Shown: positions 10,822 through 23,859 of the stretch, piece after piece
Position numbering within the stretch: position 1 is the stretch's first letter
Layout: each line of letters starts with the position of its first letter
Assembly (NCBI GenBank): GCA_032622095.1
Contig: CP136061.1
Span: forward strand, 86,278,324 to 86,342,323
DNA length: 64,000 nucleotides
From: Siphonodentalium dalli
Taxonomy: Eukaryota; Mollusca; Scaphopoda; Gadilida; Siphonodentaliidae
Reading direction: 5' to 3'
Program-made: the position numbers and the translations under genes
Notes under the pieces: generated by a model
Seen by the model: only the letters and a program-made list of their open reading frames with translations
Databases searched by the model: none
Told to the model about the DNA's origin: nothing

Positions 10822-11350
10822 AAGCCTGCAAATAGTGTGTCTGTCAATTGCGGATTGAGGTCACCAGAGAGTGAATTTAGTGCTGCTATCCCACACAGCG
10901 GGCTATCATTACCAAATTCACTCTCTGGGGACCTAATTCTGCTTAGGCCTCATCTTCTGGGAAGTGTCCATAGTCTCAAATTAACATTGTTTAGTTGATT
11001 TTTCCCTTCTGAGAAGTTTCTATATACCATAATTTGCAGAAGAAAAAATGCATGATCTATCATCATGGTGACTAATGAGTGAAAATCACCAACTTAGATC
11101 TGATTCTAGGTCTCCTATAGCAGTAGATAATGCCATGAATCTCTACTCCGTCTAACGTCCGTAGCGTTAGACAGAGTAGAGATTCGTGGCATGATCGACT
11201 ACATCAGTTGAGACCTACCAGTAAGCAGTCTAGAATGAGGTTCCCAGAGTGTGAATTTGGTATTATGCCAGCCCGCTGTGCGGATAGTGTCACTAAACTC
11301 ACCCTCTGATGACATCATTCTGAAAATGACAAGACACTATTCGCAGGCTT
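10822..11350. repeat. ~530-bp imperfect foldback element
   Basis: Outer ends AAGCCTGC and GCAGGCTT are inverted. Pairing continues through 'gtgaatttagtg' with 'cactaaactcac', and 'cacacagcgggct' with 'agcccgctgtgcg'. It closes at the centre near 11155 around 'tctactccgtctaacg' and 'cgttagacagagtaga'. The left arm contains an extra inverted copy of 'caccagagagtgaattt'. No clear target duplication is visible. Confidence 0.75.
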
Positions 11351-11461
11351 GAGTCCAATTGAAATTTTATTTAAAGGTACTCAATCTGATTTGATGGTCG
11401 CCATATAATCAGATTCCAACAACAATTTGTTTTTAAATGCCGCTCCAGCTATCGCTATTGT

Positions 11462-11989
11462 TTAAAGGTGGATTATCTCTTTGTAAACATGTATTATATA
11501 GTTACCGGGGTATAAAATATTAGATCTGAATCGAAGACTCCTGTCCGGAAATGCTTCTATCGATTAATATTAATTTTATTTCGAATATTTTCTGGTCTAA
11601 AAAGGTGTGTTTGTTCAGCTAACGAACAATATTGGTTACTGTTAACAGAGACCAGAAATTATATTGTGCAATTTAGTCACAAATAAACGTTAATTATACT
11701 CATTATCGCTTATATCTGTGGAACAAAACAGAACAAACAACCAATCTGTGACATTTGGCATTCGTTGCGTAGCCGTAGGAACAGCACAGTGCCCTATATG
11801 GCAATACGGTCTCATCCGAATGGTCGGTTCTAAAAATAGTAACATAAATGGGCCCGATTTAATATTCGAAATAAAATCAATATTAATTGATAGAAGCTTT
11901 TCCGGACATAGGACTTCAGTTCATATCTATTATTTTATACCCACGCAACTATTTAAATTTTGTTATTTAAAGAGATAATCCATCTTTAA
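11462..11989 (+). repeat. TTAA foldback MITE, full-length copy
   Basis: Intact termini with TTAA on each side and 528 bp in length, like the 3593 copy. It lies 115 bp after the previous foldback. Confidence 0.9.
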
Positions 11990-12189
11990 TTGTCCAAATA
12001 TAATGTTAACATGCTATTATACATGTATTTTGTGTTGATACCGGTACTTTATCTCACTCATTGCCAAGAGATATATGTATTCATTTCTCTCGCCAACTCA
12101 TGAGATATTTTCGATATAAACTAAAAAAATAGATCTCTCAGACCACATACTTTTACATGAATCAAGACTGTTTAATTGGACTCTGGAAA

Positions 12190-12717
12190 TTAAAGATGGA
12201 TTATCTCTTTAAATAACAAATTTTAAATAGTTGCGTGGGTATAAAATAATAGATATGAACTGAAGACCTATGTCCCGAAAAGCTTCTATTAATAAATATT
12301 GATTTTATTTCGAATATTAAATCGGGCCCATTTATGTTACTATTTTTAGAACCGACCATTCGGATGAGACCGTATTGCGATATTGAGCACTGGGCTGTTC
12401 CTACGGCTACGCAACGAATGTCAAATGTCACAGATTGGTTGTTTGTACTGCTTTGTTCCACAGATATAAGCGATAATGAGTATAATTAACGTTTATTTGT
12501 GACAAAATTGCACAATATAATTTCTGGTCTCTGTTAACAGTAACCAATATTGTTCGTTAGCTGAACAAACACACCTTTTTAGACCAGAAAATATTCGAAA
12601 TAAAATTAATATTAATCGATAGAAGCATTTCCGGACAGGAGTCTTCGATTCTGATATAATATTTTATACCCCGGTAACTATATAATACATGTTTACAAAG
12701 AGATAATCCACCTTTAA
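12190..12717 (-). repeat. TTAA foldback MITE inside the transposase gene
   Basis: A full-length reverse copy with TTAA at both ends. The flanks read CTAG-TTAA on the coding strand and TTAA-TTTCCAGAG on the far side. Removing the element plus one TTAA rejoins the transposase frame. The insertion therefore postdates the transposase. Confidence 0.92.
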
Positions 12718-13698
12718 CTAGATAAGCACAAACAGTAAAAACTTGTTCAGCTATATCCTTCATAGAGAGTTTAAGTTCACCATCAAGAATATGGTAAGTT
12801 TTTATTCTCTGGATCGCACGCTCAATATGTATGCGAACTCTGGATATTTCCTCCGACATCACAATTTCATCAGATGACAATTGTAGTCGGTTCGGCCCTT
12901 TGAAAGAAGGCATGTACAGTTTGACGGCCATCTCATTCATGACGCCGTGAACTAGAAAGCCTCGGTCAGCCATAACAGCCCTTTTGCTATCCTTGAGATT
13001 TTCAAGCAGATCCTTCGAATTAAGAGTTATATGTTTGTCAGAGGCTCTACCTCCGTACATCCGAATTATGTAGCTGATTCCCATCTGTGGGTTTATTCCG
13101 ATAAGAAACTTATAAGTATTGTGATGTTTGTATGGCGAATATAACTGTTTTTTAGCATCAGGCTTACTTGGATTTTGAATAAATAATTCTGTACAGTCCA
13201 GAATCACTTGCACATCTTTATAAGCCCTCATTGCTTCAGATGTGTTCTCGCTGGTAACAGCTTTTGATGGCAGTTCACACAGTTGTTTCAGATCAGTGTA
13301 CATGAGTGTGACCCAGGTGGTAACAACTGACGAAACAGTCCCAACAGAAACACTAAACCTCCTTGCTATATCTTCTGTAAGGAGTCCAACTCGCAGTCTG
13401 ACAATTGTTAGAAAGAATTCATCCAACAAAGATAATTTCCTATTGGGTCCAGATTTGGGTACAGATGAATTACATGTATAAGAAATATTGGACATGTCAG
13501 TCTGTTGAGGCCCTCGCCAATACTTGACATTTTTTGCTCTTGGTTCCAGGCGATGAACGTAGCATAGTTGGTGAATCCCGTCCAGAACTGTATTTGTTTT
13601 GTGCTATTTTTTATCTGATCTAAAGATAATAACTGCAGTTTTAATTGTTCTACATCAAACACTTGCTGCTCAAGTTCAATAATTTTAGTTTGTATTTC

Positions 13699-14248
13699 CA
13701 GGGGGGGGGGGGGTGAAAAACAAATTCCGGCACGTATGCCGGGGTGGGTGGGTGGTCAAGGCCACCAACAAGCAATTTTTTCCGGAACTAAAAAAGAAAT
13801 TTCCTGCTTGTTTTTTTGTGTTTTGGCAATGAGTTGGGCTTCAAAACCACTTTGAATGAGATAAATAATGTTATTCTAACTGGTAAACTGACTGCAGGCA
13901 GTTATCGTGTTGTATTTTGTAGCAAATTTTGAAATCCAAGATGGCCACTGGCAGCCATGTTTTTTTTGGCCGAATGACCTCAAAATGACTCATTCCTATT
14001 TGCATGTCCATGTTAACATCCATGATAAATAGTATGCACAGAAATTCATATACAGCTGTTTACAGTGAATTTTCCCCCGCAAATCTCTGTTTTAGTGTTA
14101 AAAGGGGGGGTGGGTGTCAACAAATGGTCGGAAAAAACTGCCGAAAACGGAAAACAATTTGGCGGTGGGGGTGGGTGGGTACACAAAATTATCGAAAGGG
14201 AAAAAATGCCATACGTGCCTGAATTTTTTTTCCGACCCCCCCCCCCTG
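13699..14248. repeat. G-run hAT-like non-autonomous element
   Basis: The ends CAGGGGGGG and CCCCCCCTG are inverted, and similarity continues inward ('cggcacgtatgcc' against 'ggcatacgtgcc'). The 7-bp direct repeat GTATTTC lies on both sides (13692-13698 and 14249-14255). CA...TG ends with a 7-8-bp duplication suggest the hAT superfamily. Inside are GGGTGGGTGGG tracts near 13740 and 14170 that could form G-quadruplexes. It splits the coiled coil of the transposase gene. Confidence 0.75.
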
Positions 14249-14806
14249 GTATTTCTGGCAAATACTGCTTAATTGAAGAACAATCTTCCATTTTTGTACA
14301 TATATAGTCATGATCAACAGGCTGTGGTGTCATTTTATTGTTTTTCTCTGCAACTGGAGGGGTGCTGAAAGTCAACCGTCTCTTCCGTGATTGAGGAACA
14401 GGTGGGGGTGTTGTCAATATCGCCGATGAATTTTTTGTAGACCTTGGTGTTGGCTCTTTCTTGAAGGTGAAAATGGTTGGCACGTAACCTGGGTGGGATG
14501 CTTCATGACCTTTAATACCTGAAAAAGTATGAAGAACAAAATTCAAATACATGATACTTGATAGGTAACTGGTATTGGCTACAGACTACAGTCACAACTT
14601 ACATGTATAGTGTACATTTACACAACCAGTATTGAATCTATTATTTTAGTATAAATGTTGATGGGGATGGTAAACGTATCTGAAAACGAGGTAGGCATCA
14701 GTAGGATTATTATCGTGTCATTATGTAAATAATATATATATATATATGTATTAATATCACGTTTTATTTCAGGTGTTATTAATGTTTTTCAAGTTTATCA
14801 TTTCAG

Positions 14807-14935
14807 GTGGAGTACATAGCGAAGAACTTTCATGAAGATGAAAGTGAAGATAAAAAAGGCCCTTTTCAGGGCCACACACTTTCTCCTAAAGAGTAATCTT
14901 TAAAATTGCTAAACATTCATATATTCTTTAATAAA
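14807..14935 (+). other. Possible terminal exon with histone-type 3' stem-loop
   Basis: After an acceptor-like ATTTCAG a ~29-codon frame (starting 'VEYIAKNFHEDE') ends at TAA 14894-14896, and AATAAA follows at 14930. Inside it, 14858-14873 reads GGCCCTTTTCAGGGCC: a 6-bp stem and UUUC loop preceded by A-rich bases and followed by ACAC. This fits the histone mRNA 3' processing hairpin closely. No histone coding sequence is present nearby. Both readings (exon, stem-loop) are tentative. Confidence 0.35.
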
Positions 14936-15204
14936 CAAAAGTCATTGTTTGTTTTTATTCCCACTACTTGCCATTTGATCTTCATGTAACCCACCACTGA
15001 CTTAATCCAATTAGCACCTAATAGCTACTAGCTGACTCCAACTACAACTTTTAGTGTGCCGGAGAACAAAAAATGTCGATAAAAGTTGAAATATAAGACT
15101 TTTCAATTACGACAATAAACAAAATTGAAAATTCCAACTACATCTTTTACTGGGCTCAGACTCGGACTACAACTATTAGTCTGTCCCTGTAGACCTACCT
15201 GTTA

Positions 15205-15424
15205 CGCCAGCTTTTGAAGTAATTACCACTTTTGAAGTAGGTCTCCACTTTTGAAGTAAAAAACGCCAGCTTTTGAAGTAACTCACCACTTTTGTAATAA
15301 AATCGCCAGCTTTTGTAGTAAAGTGAGGTCTCCGCTTTTGAAGTAAAAAACGCCAGCTTTTGTAGTAAAAAAACTAGGTCTCCACTTTTGAAGTAACAAA
15401 ATTACAGCTTTTGAAGTAAACTGA
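15205..15424 (+). repeat. 'Cttttgaagtaa' subrepeats, left outer arm
   Basis: About ten copies of a core 'cttttgaagta' or 'cttttgtagta' alternate with the lead-ins 'cgccag', 'accac' and 'ggtctccac'. The same block occurs inverted at 19853-20066. This is the outermost part of the foldback arms. Confidence 0.85.
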
Positions 15425-15481
15425 CTCAATAAATTTTGACGGGCGCTGAACGATTTTCATGACAAAGTCAACCCGATAATC

Positions 15482-16600
<1,119 letters not shown>

Positions 16601-18529
16601 ATTGGGGGACGTGACAAATGTATCAGTTACAACGGAAAATAGTTGGTCTATTTGTCCTCTTCTTTGGAAGAACAGTCCTATGTCAAACTTCCAATTCGCA
16701 ATGTTCCTGGTGCCAAATGGTTCAGTCTCCTTTTTGTAATTTTATAGTCGATTATCAATAATGATAAATAAGTCCATTTTCTTTTTAACGTGGTTCATTC
16801 TGATTGGCTAACTATGAAACAAAGGACGAAAGTCCAGATGTCAGGTGATTACGAATGTCATACAACAAGACACCGATTCTGCATAATTTCACGAGTCATT
16901 GTCCCAGTTAGAATAATATTATCATGCACGTGCTACAGAATAATAAGTCAAAGATGTTCATTCAATTTACAACTGGAATACAATCTCCTTCGGACACTTT
17001 AATAACGAGAGATAATGGTTCCTGTAATTACAAACTAAATTATTGAACATACTCACGTCTGTTACGGGATTGTGTTATATCGTTCGAGACTTCGTGACAG
17101 CTCTAGAACCTTCAAAAGAGGGAACAGGATAACAAGAAAATCGCATATCATATCGCTGTGTAGATCCGGCCTCTTTGGGCGCTACAGTTGTAATGTTTTA
17201 TCATAACATTTAATGTTCAGGCGTTATGCTGTGGTGATTCTCCGTGGCGGCCAGTGGAGCCCGTGTTCCGAGCGTGTATTATACCATGTGGTAGCTATGC
17301 CTGCGATTGCATTGTTGAATGTGAGTCCTCTGCGAGTGGGAGGTGTCAACATTGGCCACAATCGCCAGTAACTGGTGTTGCCCTGTATAGGGCAGGTATG
17401 TTATGGTAAGTTGCTGGTAAGTCGAGGGCAATACTATTGGGAAGGGACTGGCATATATTCTATTTTGTGTTATACATAATTGCTCATCAATCCCAGCGTG
17501 CACCGATGGTTTGCAGAATATCAATAAATTCATTGTCGTAATTTTGTTCTGCATTTGGTATTTAGTTTTTTTTTTTTTGGAAAGGGGTTACCACATTGCG
17601 AGCAGTGCACGGTCTGGGCGTTTATAACTAACGTAGTTGAAAATGAGGGGAGTAGTAATTATGAGCTACATTGTAGATCTAGATATCAATCATGATCGAC
17701 CAGTGATATCTCAAAATAATTCACCATTGTTATTATGTTAAGTTATCAGTCCGTGGGACACCTCAACCTTCCCTGACTATCGTACACCACTTAGTCTGAC
17801 CCCAATTGATAGGTGCAACATAGCAATAGTAAATATGTATACCATCATATATTGTCTTCATGATAGAATATTGATTTCATTTATTGACCATAATAAACAA
17901 AACAGATTCAGATAGCAGAATTGTTGATGAGGATGAGAGGCGATAAGGGATCAAGCTATACAATATTATACATAACTATTCAAGAACTATAGCGTCTAAG
18001 GGGAGGTTGAGGATAAATTTGACTAATTATTATTTAACTACATCAACAACATCGTTCCATTCATTCTTAATTTTGTTATGCGTTTCATTTTGTATTGCTG
18101 TGCCTGACAATTGACAATAGAATAATTAATTGTATTCGTATATTGTGTTGAATAAATTTTGAAAGGAGACTGAACCTTTTAGCATCAAGAACATTGAGAT
18201 TTGAAAGTTTAACTTTCCCTGAATAGCGACATAATGCCACCGAATCCGTTATTTTATATACTCAATCATCAGAGTGTATGTGAACCCAACGGTTTCCACA
18301 CAACACATTACTGGCTTCCGTGTTTTATAGCTGGCCACGTTTGACGTAGTTATAATACTTCGGTTATGTGACATAATTTTAATGATTGAAAATTGTTGTT
18401 AATGTCGCCTTCCAGAGACGAATCTAATAAACCAAACATTTTCTGCTGTCCCTAACGCGTCGGGTCACCTAATTTCGAGGGTACGAATATGCAATTAAAA
18501 GTGAGGCCAATAATAAATATACCAACTAT
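16601..18529. other. Inner region of foldback, no gene seen
   Basis: Parts still pair across the centre: 'aaggagactgaacc' near 18160 with 'ggttcagtctcctt' near 16720, and 'accaactattttccgttg' near 18520 with its inverse near 16640. The rest, including 16800-18150, shows no recognisable protein domain. If the element was ever autonomous, its gene is gone or unrecognised. Confidence 0.5.
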
Positions 18530-18559
18530 TTTCCGTTGGAACTAATACATCACCTAATT

Positions 18560-19790
18560 TCGAGAAACTATATATGTTGTCATGTTACTGACATGTTACT
18601 GACAAAACGTCTTCAGTCCTGTCTGACTCAATGTAACATCGAACTTCTTCTGACAACGGTCGCACTTGTAAGGGCACTCAATAGTGTGGGTTGTCAGGCT
18701 GACTGGGAACAATCTTATATACTCGTATGATTGATCACCTATGTGTGTTCATATGATTAGGCAGGGAAACGGACGCACTAAATGCCGTTCGGTACACGTC
18801 ACACTTATATGGGCGATTGACTCTATAAATTATCTTATGCTGTTATGACTGAAGGCTATTCGAACCACGTCACATGCATATGGTCGATTACCGGTGTGGA
18901 TTCTTTTGTCACGGAACCGGACTCACTAAGTGCATTTTGGTACACGTCACACGCGTATGGGCGATTGACTGTGTGATTTCGCTTGTGTTGGTATGACTGA
19001 AGGATATTCGAACCTCGTCACATGCATATGGTCGATTACCGGTGTGGATTCTTTTGTCACGGAACCGGACTCTCTAAGTGCCTTTTGGTACACGTCACAC
19101 GCGTATGGGCGATTGACTGTGTGATTTCTCTTGTGTTGGTATGACTGAAGGATATTCGAACCTCGTCACATGCATATGGTCGATTACCGTACCGGTGTGG
19201 ATTCTTTTGTCACGGAACCGGACTCACTAAGTGCCTTTTGGTACAAGTCACACGTGTATGGGCGATTGACTGTGTGATTTCTCTTGTGTTGGTACGATTG
19301 GAGGCTATTCAAACCACGTCACACTCGTATGGTCGATTACCTGTGTGGAATCTTGTCACGCAACGGACTCACTAGGTGCCTTTTGGTACACGTCACACGT
19401 GCATGGGCGATTGACTGTATGATTTATCTTGTGTTGGTATGACTCAAAGCTATTCAAACCACGTCACACTCGTATGGTCGATCACCTTTGTGGAATCTTT
19501 TGTCACGGAACCGGACTCACTAAGTGCCTTTTGGTACAAGTCACACGTGTATGGGCGATTGACTGTGTGATTTCTCTTGTGTTGGTACGATTGGAGGCTA
19601 TTCAAACCACGTCACACTCGTATGGTCGATCACCTGTGTGGAATATTTTGTCACGGAACCGGACTCACTAAGTGCCTTTTGGTACACGTCACACGTGTAT
19701 GGGCGATTGACTGTGTGATTTCTCTTGTGTTGGCATGACTGAAAGCTATTCAAACCACGTCACACTCGTATGGGCGATAGCCACTATTGA
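18560..19790 (-). repeat. 148-bp tandem array of decayed C2H2 finger pairs, right arm
   Basis: This mirrors the left arm: 'cgtcacactcgtatggtcg' and relatives recur at ~148-bp spacing and read as finger relics on the minus strand. The innermost unit (near 18610-18690) keeps 'PYKCDRCQKKFDVT' without a stop. The arms differ in many bases and in unit number, so they have evolved apart since the element formed or moved. Confidence 0.8.
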
Positions 19791-19852
19791 TTATCGGGTT
19801 GACTTTGTCATGAAAATCGTTCAGCGCCCGTCAAAATTTATTGAGTCAGTTT

Positions 19853-20066
19853 ACTTCAAAAGCTGTAATTTTGTTACTTCAAAAGTGGAGACCTAGTTTT
19901 TTTACTACAAAAGCTGGCGTTTTTTACTTCAAAAGCGGAGACCTCACTTTACTACAAAAGCTGGCGATTTTATTACAAAAGTGGTGAGTTACTTCAAAAG
20001 CTGGCGTTTTTTACTTCAAACGTGGAGACCTACTTCAAAAGTGGTAAGTTACTTCAAAAGCTGGCG
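19853..20066 (-). repeat. 'Cttttgaagtaa' subrepeats, right outer arm
   Basis: Inverted counterpart of 15205-15424 with the same order of short subrepeats. Small differences such as 'cttcaaacgtgg' distinguish the two arms. Confidence 0.85.
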
Positions 20067-20172
20067 TAACACCTACCTCTGCTACCGTACACCAGTCTGA
20101 CAGTGCGTGTACATTGTAAAGAAGTTAAAAGAACCTACAAAGCCAAGATATGAGGCCCACACCCCCACCCCA

Positions 20173-20380
20173 TGGAATACGGAATACCACTTAATACAGA
20201 GGGTGGAATACGGAATACCAGTTAACAGCCATATGGAATACATAAAAATATATGAAAACTTAATTTTTTGGAAGGTCGGCGTACGAATACCGGTATATTT
20301 GGAATACCGAATACCTCCTAACAGAGGAGCCGGAATACGGCGTACCTCATAACAGGGCATGGAATACGGCGTACGAAAAG
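20173..20380. repeat. Irregular 'ggaatacggaatacc' minisatellite
   Basis: Short units 'tggaatacggaatacc' and variants recur about seven times, with insertions between them. There is no coding meaning. It starts ~100 bp outside the 8-bp duplication of the large foldback. Confidence 0.55.
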
Positions 20381-20535
20381 GGGGGGTGGGGGCCTCAGAT
20401 ATGTGTACACAGTTCACAATCACTAACTCAGTTACCAACTCACTCAGTCACTATCATCAGATTTATCCGAGCAAGTGGTCTCACAAATTTATTCACCAAT
20501 TTCATGTCATGAAACAACATGTACAAGTATATTTT

Positions 20536-20640
20536 ACCGACTACAACAGGGGGGGGGGGGTCTGCAAAAAAAATCGGTATATAGGGCCGGGGTGGGTGGG
20601 TGGTCCAGAGGCGGAAAAAATGGTGCTGACCATGTAATGT
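20536..20640. repeat. G-run element end (hAT-like family)
   Basis: 'caggggggggggg' followed by 'tctgcaaaaaa' and 'ggggtgggtgggtggtcc' matches the left end of the 13699 element. The opposite end was not found. Confidence 0.5.
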
Positions 20641-21489
20641 TGTTTGTAAGCATGTTAGTACCATGCTTGTTGGCATAGGGCTACATAGGCAGCTAAAGTG
20701 ACTCTTAAGCCTCAGATTTAGCAACATTCTGGATTTCACAGTATCCTGGACCGCTTCACAGTGGACCACCATATTAACGTTCAGGAAACTTATGATTAAC
20801 GGAAGAAATATTTAGTAACAAAATTAATATATTACCCAGTTGTATTATCTGAATAAAAGTAATAAAACAAAAAAACTCTTATCACAAATTGGATACTACA
20901 TGTACATGGTGAATACTCAATGATGACTACTATTGATATCATTAACCTGATTGCTGCATAACATGAAATTGAAAAGGGTATCTCATAAATTTCTAATGTT
21001 TCAAATACTGTCTTGTTCTGGCATGTAATCAAATTCATTCCTTCTTGTTATTTCTCATCTTGAATGATTGCAAGTAATGTTAATTTGCAACAATTATCCA
21101 AATAAAACTGAATTGGTTATGATGAATGACATTACCGTTTACTGCTCAGACAATCCCAAATGAAGGTGACGCTATTCTCATTGAATTTCCAAACTTCATC
21201 TGGGAGCGTTACTGCTCAACAAGACGAAACTAAAATACTAATTGTATACTGTTATCACTTACAAATAGATGAACTGAAATAATGTGATTCATTCAGATGC
21301 ATTGAGAAATGACATTCAATTCTTCATTCTGGTCTATCACCATACCAATTAAACCACATCAAAATTTGACAACCGACACTAACTTATATTGCAAAAACTT
21401 TGTATGGACTGAATTTCATAAAGTCGAACAGCGCCCATAACTCTGGTAGGTGTTGGTCACAACCCGCGATATTATGCATATTTGTCCCA
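20641..21489. other. AT-rich spacer, nothing recognised
   Basis: Contains 'gcgcccataactctgg', a phrase reminiscent of mollusc repeats, but no gene or defined element. Confidence 0.4.
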
Positions 21490-21710
21490 ATTTGACAAAA
21501 TTGCACTATATAATTTCTGGTCTCTGTTAACAGTAACCACTATTGTTCGTTAGCTGAACAAACACACCTTTTTAGACCAGAAAATATTCGAAATAAAATT
21601 AATATTAATCGATAGAAGCATTTCCGGACAGGAGTCTTCGATTCAAATCTAATATGTTATACCCCGGTAACTATATAATACATGTTTACAAAGAGATAAT
21701 CCACCTTTAA
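21490..21710 (-). repeat. TTAA foldback MITE, partial
   Basis: Only the left half of the family is present, in reverse, ending at ATCCACCTTTAA. It is cut abruptly at about 21490 within 'tgacaaaattgcac'. Confidence 0.85.
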
Positions 21711-23170
21711 AATATATATAAACGTATGTCTGACAGGATTTAGGTATTGATTGTGCCCCGATTTTTGAACATCAAAAATACACCAAACATTTAATAGATG
21801 CTCGTAAAATGCACATAATCTCATCCACTGCATGAATTCAGATAGCAGTCATTCGAACAACTGAAGCGCCTGTTTAGATATTACAATAGTGACGTACATG
21901 TGGGTTCCCTGTCCTGTTATATGACCAATAATGGATTTAATTGTCATTTGCGAAGGTGCGTGTAGACTCTCTAGTATACTCTAAATAACAATAGCGTAAT
22001 GAAGCATTCACACTGAAAGAGAATTGGGTTGAATCCAATCACGTGGTGTTATAAATAACTGTTTGTAACTAAACTTTTAGACCAATCAAATGGCGTCTCT
22101 CTGACAACATGCACTTGCACGTCGAGAAGTCTTCAACCAGTGAGATTGGTGTTACTTGATGCTGATCGCGAAAATGGCGGACACGTTTGTCCGAAAATGT
22201 TTAGCCAATCTAGTAATATGTTGATCAATATTGGTACTCTCGTTTATAATTCGCAACCAAGCATTCCTGAATGTTTAGCATCCTTATTCTGTATGCATCT
22301 TCCTGGTGACTGGTGTGGCGTCGATCATGTCATATTCCCACTAATGCAAGCTATCTGGATAAGAAACGTACGCAGCCACGTTGAAACATTACACGCTTCC
22401 ACTGTAAACCGTACAGTCAATCGAGTGAGTGAGTGACGGACCCATTACATTGCTTTGAGTCGATTCAAGGGGGAAGTGAACTGAAAAGATGTGCCGAATT
22501 ACTCTGACATTTCAATGGAATTGACGTTGCTTGCAGACTATCGATTATTGTTATGAGATCAGTTCCGCAGATTGCCGGAGCTGCAAATCAAATACCATTA
22601 ATTAATGACGTGGTTTGTTTGTGACGTCGATCAGTTACCGGTATATTCATCAGTTAACTGGAGCCACAATGTATATCTATTGATACCATGAACCATTGAT
22701 TGACTTAATGACCTCGAGGCGGTGTTAAAGATCTAACAATAGACTACAACCTGCATTTCATGATCGTCTACATGTATTATAGAAGCAGCAATCTGCGAAG
22801 CAATCATGTTGAACTAAATACAACCGTCTTATTATTCTACAATTGTACACCCCAAACACATTGTGTGCGAACAGAGTTGATGTCGTGGTGATGGATTCAT
22901 GTGTTTACACACACAAAAAGAACAGATACAGGGAATGCTCTAATTAATCTACCACTTTAATGAGGTTGTGGGCCGATACTGACCGTGGTCATACAGCCAG
23001 TCAACTGTGGTCAAGTGGTGTCACAGCGAAATCGTAGCAGTTGACAACTTGACATGCATGGCCTTACATGCGGTAGCCACCAGTAATCGCGATATTATTT
23101 GGTTAACTATGGTAACCAAGTAATACCGCAGCATTAATGTTTTTCACCCGGCGTACACTTTTTGTTTTTT
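21711..23170. other. Non-coding; 22285-22520 duplicated at 47.9 kb
   Basis: No gene is recognisable. The stretch around 'atgcaagctatctggataag' (22344) and 'gattcaagggggaagtgaac' recurs with small changes at 47911-48100, so this belongs to a segmental duplication. Confidence 0.5.
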
Positions 23171-23184
23171 TTTTCTCGACCGCC

Positions 23185-23530
23185 TTAGTCCCATAGTCGG
23201 GTTGTCCCTGGGTCGGACTGGCTCTTGGTTGGGTTGTCAATGGGTCGGGTTAACCCCGAGTCGGATGGTCCTGAATCAAGTTGTCCCTGAATCAAGTTGT
23301 CCCTGAGTCAGGTTGTCCTGTGTCTGGTTGTCCCTGAGTCAGGTTGTCCCTGATTCGGGTTAACCCTTAGTCGGGTTGTCCCTGGGTCGTATTTTGCCTG
23401 GATCGAATTGTCCCTTTATCGGGTTGTCACTGGGTCACTTGTCCCTGAGTCGGGTAGTTCCCGACTCGGTTTGTCCCTGGGTAGGGTTGTCCCCAAGTCG
23501 GTTGTCCCTTTGCCGGATGATCTCCGAGAC
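23185..23530. repeat. 16-20-bp minisatellite (GTCCCTGRGTCGGGTT)
   Basis: About 18 imperfect units of 'gggttgtccctgagtc' run in a row. The strand is notably richer in G, T and C than its AT-rich surroundings. A frame across it (23376-23627) is a repeat artefact. Confidence 0.8.
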
Positions 23531-23774
23531 GGGTGGTCACGCTTCTAGTACAGATGTAGATACGGAGGCAGAGTTCAGTCCCCTGTTACGCTGCCTTGAC
23601 CTCTGCCACTACGTACATAGACAGTGATGGAAATACATTTGCTCTTTCTAAGCTAATCGCAAATCACTAGGGAAAATGAAGTGGTTGTAATTATTTCCCC
23701 GTAAACTATTGTATCAGGCTTCTGATCCGCAATGCAATTATTTGTTACATATAATATTTTCCCAAAAATACGAT

Positions 23775-23840
23775 ATACCCAATGGGAGTGGACATTTCTA
23801 TGGAACGACCTTCCATAGAAATGTCCACCCCATTGGGTAT
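23775..23840. repeat. Near-perfect 66-bp hairpin
   Basis: 'atacccaatgggagtggac' pairs with 'gtccaccccattgggtat' around a loop at 'acgacc'. Arms are about 30 bp with one mismatch. Confidence 0.75.
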
Positions 23841-23859
23841 AGCATTTTGTCACATTTAT

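Larger units (their letters stand above)
12162..14518 (-). pseudogene. PIF/Harbinger-type DDE transposase (THAP-linked), broken
   Basis: Read leftward from an acceptor TTTTTCAG (exon begins at 14518), the frame gives the tail of a THAP-like domain ('YVPTIF'), a Ser/Pro-rich basic linker and a coiled coil ('IELEQQVFDVEQLKLQ'). Then come 'WTGFTNYATF', an HTH_Tnp_4-like helix set ('TEDIARRFSVSVGTVSSV') and a DDE_Tnp_4 core. The acidic residues are in 'ILDCTE', 'MADRGF' and 'HIERAIQ'. Three lesions break it: a 550-bp insertion at 13699-14248, a frameshift near 13540-13550 where a few codons are lost after 'ATFIA', and a TTAA MITE at 12190-12717. Ignoring the MITE, the frame ends about ten codons later at 12162. 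The first THAP exon was not found. All catalytic residues remain, so decay is recent. Confidence 0.75.

Noticed and set aside
14046..14250. Gly/Pro-rich end of the 168-codon minus-strand frame
   Set aside because: This part is the inserted G-run element read through; only the part beyond 14256 belongs to the transposase gene.
23376..23627. 83-codon frame
   Set aside because: It is the minisatellite translated; no conserved residues.
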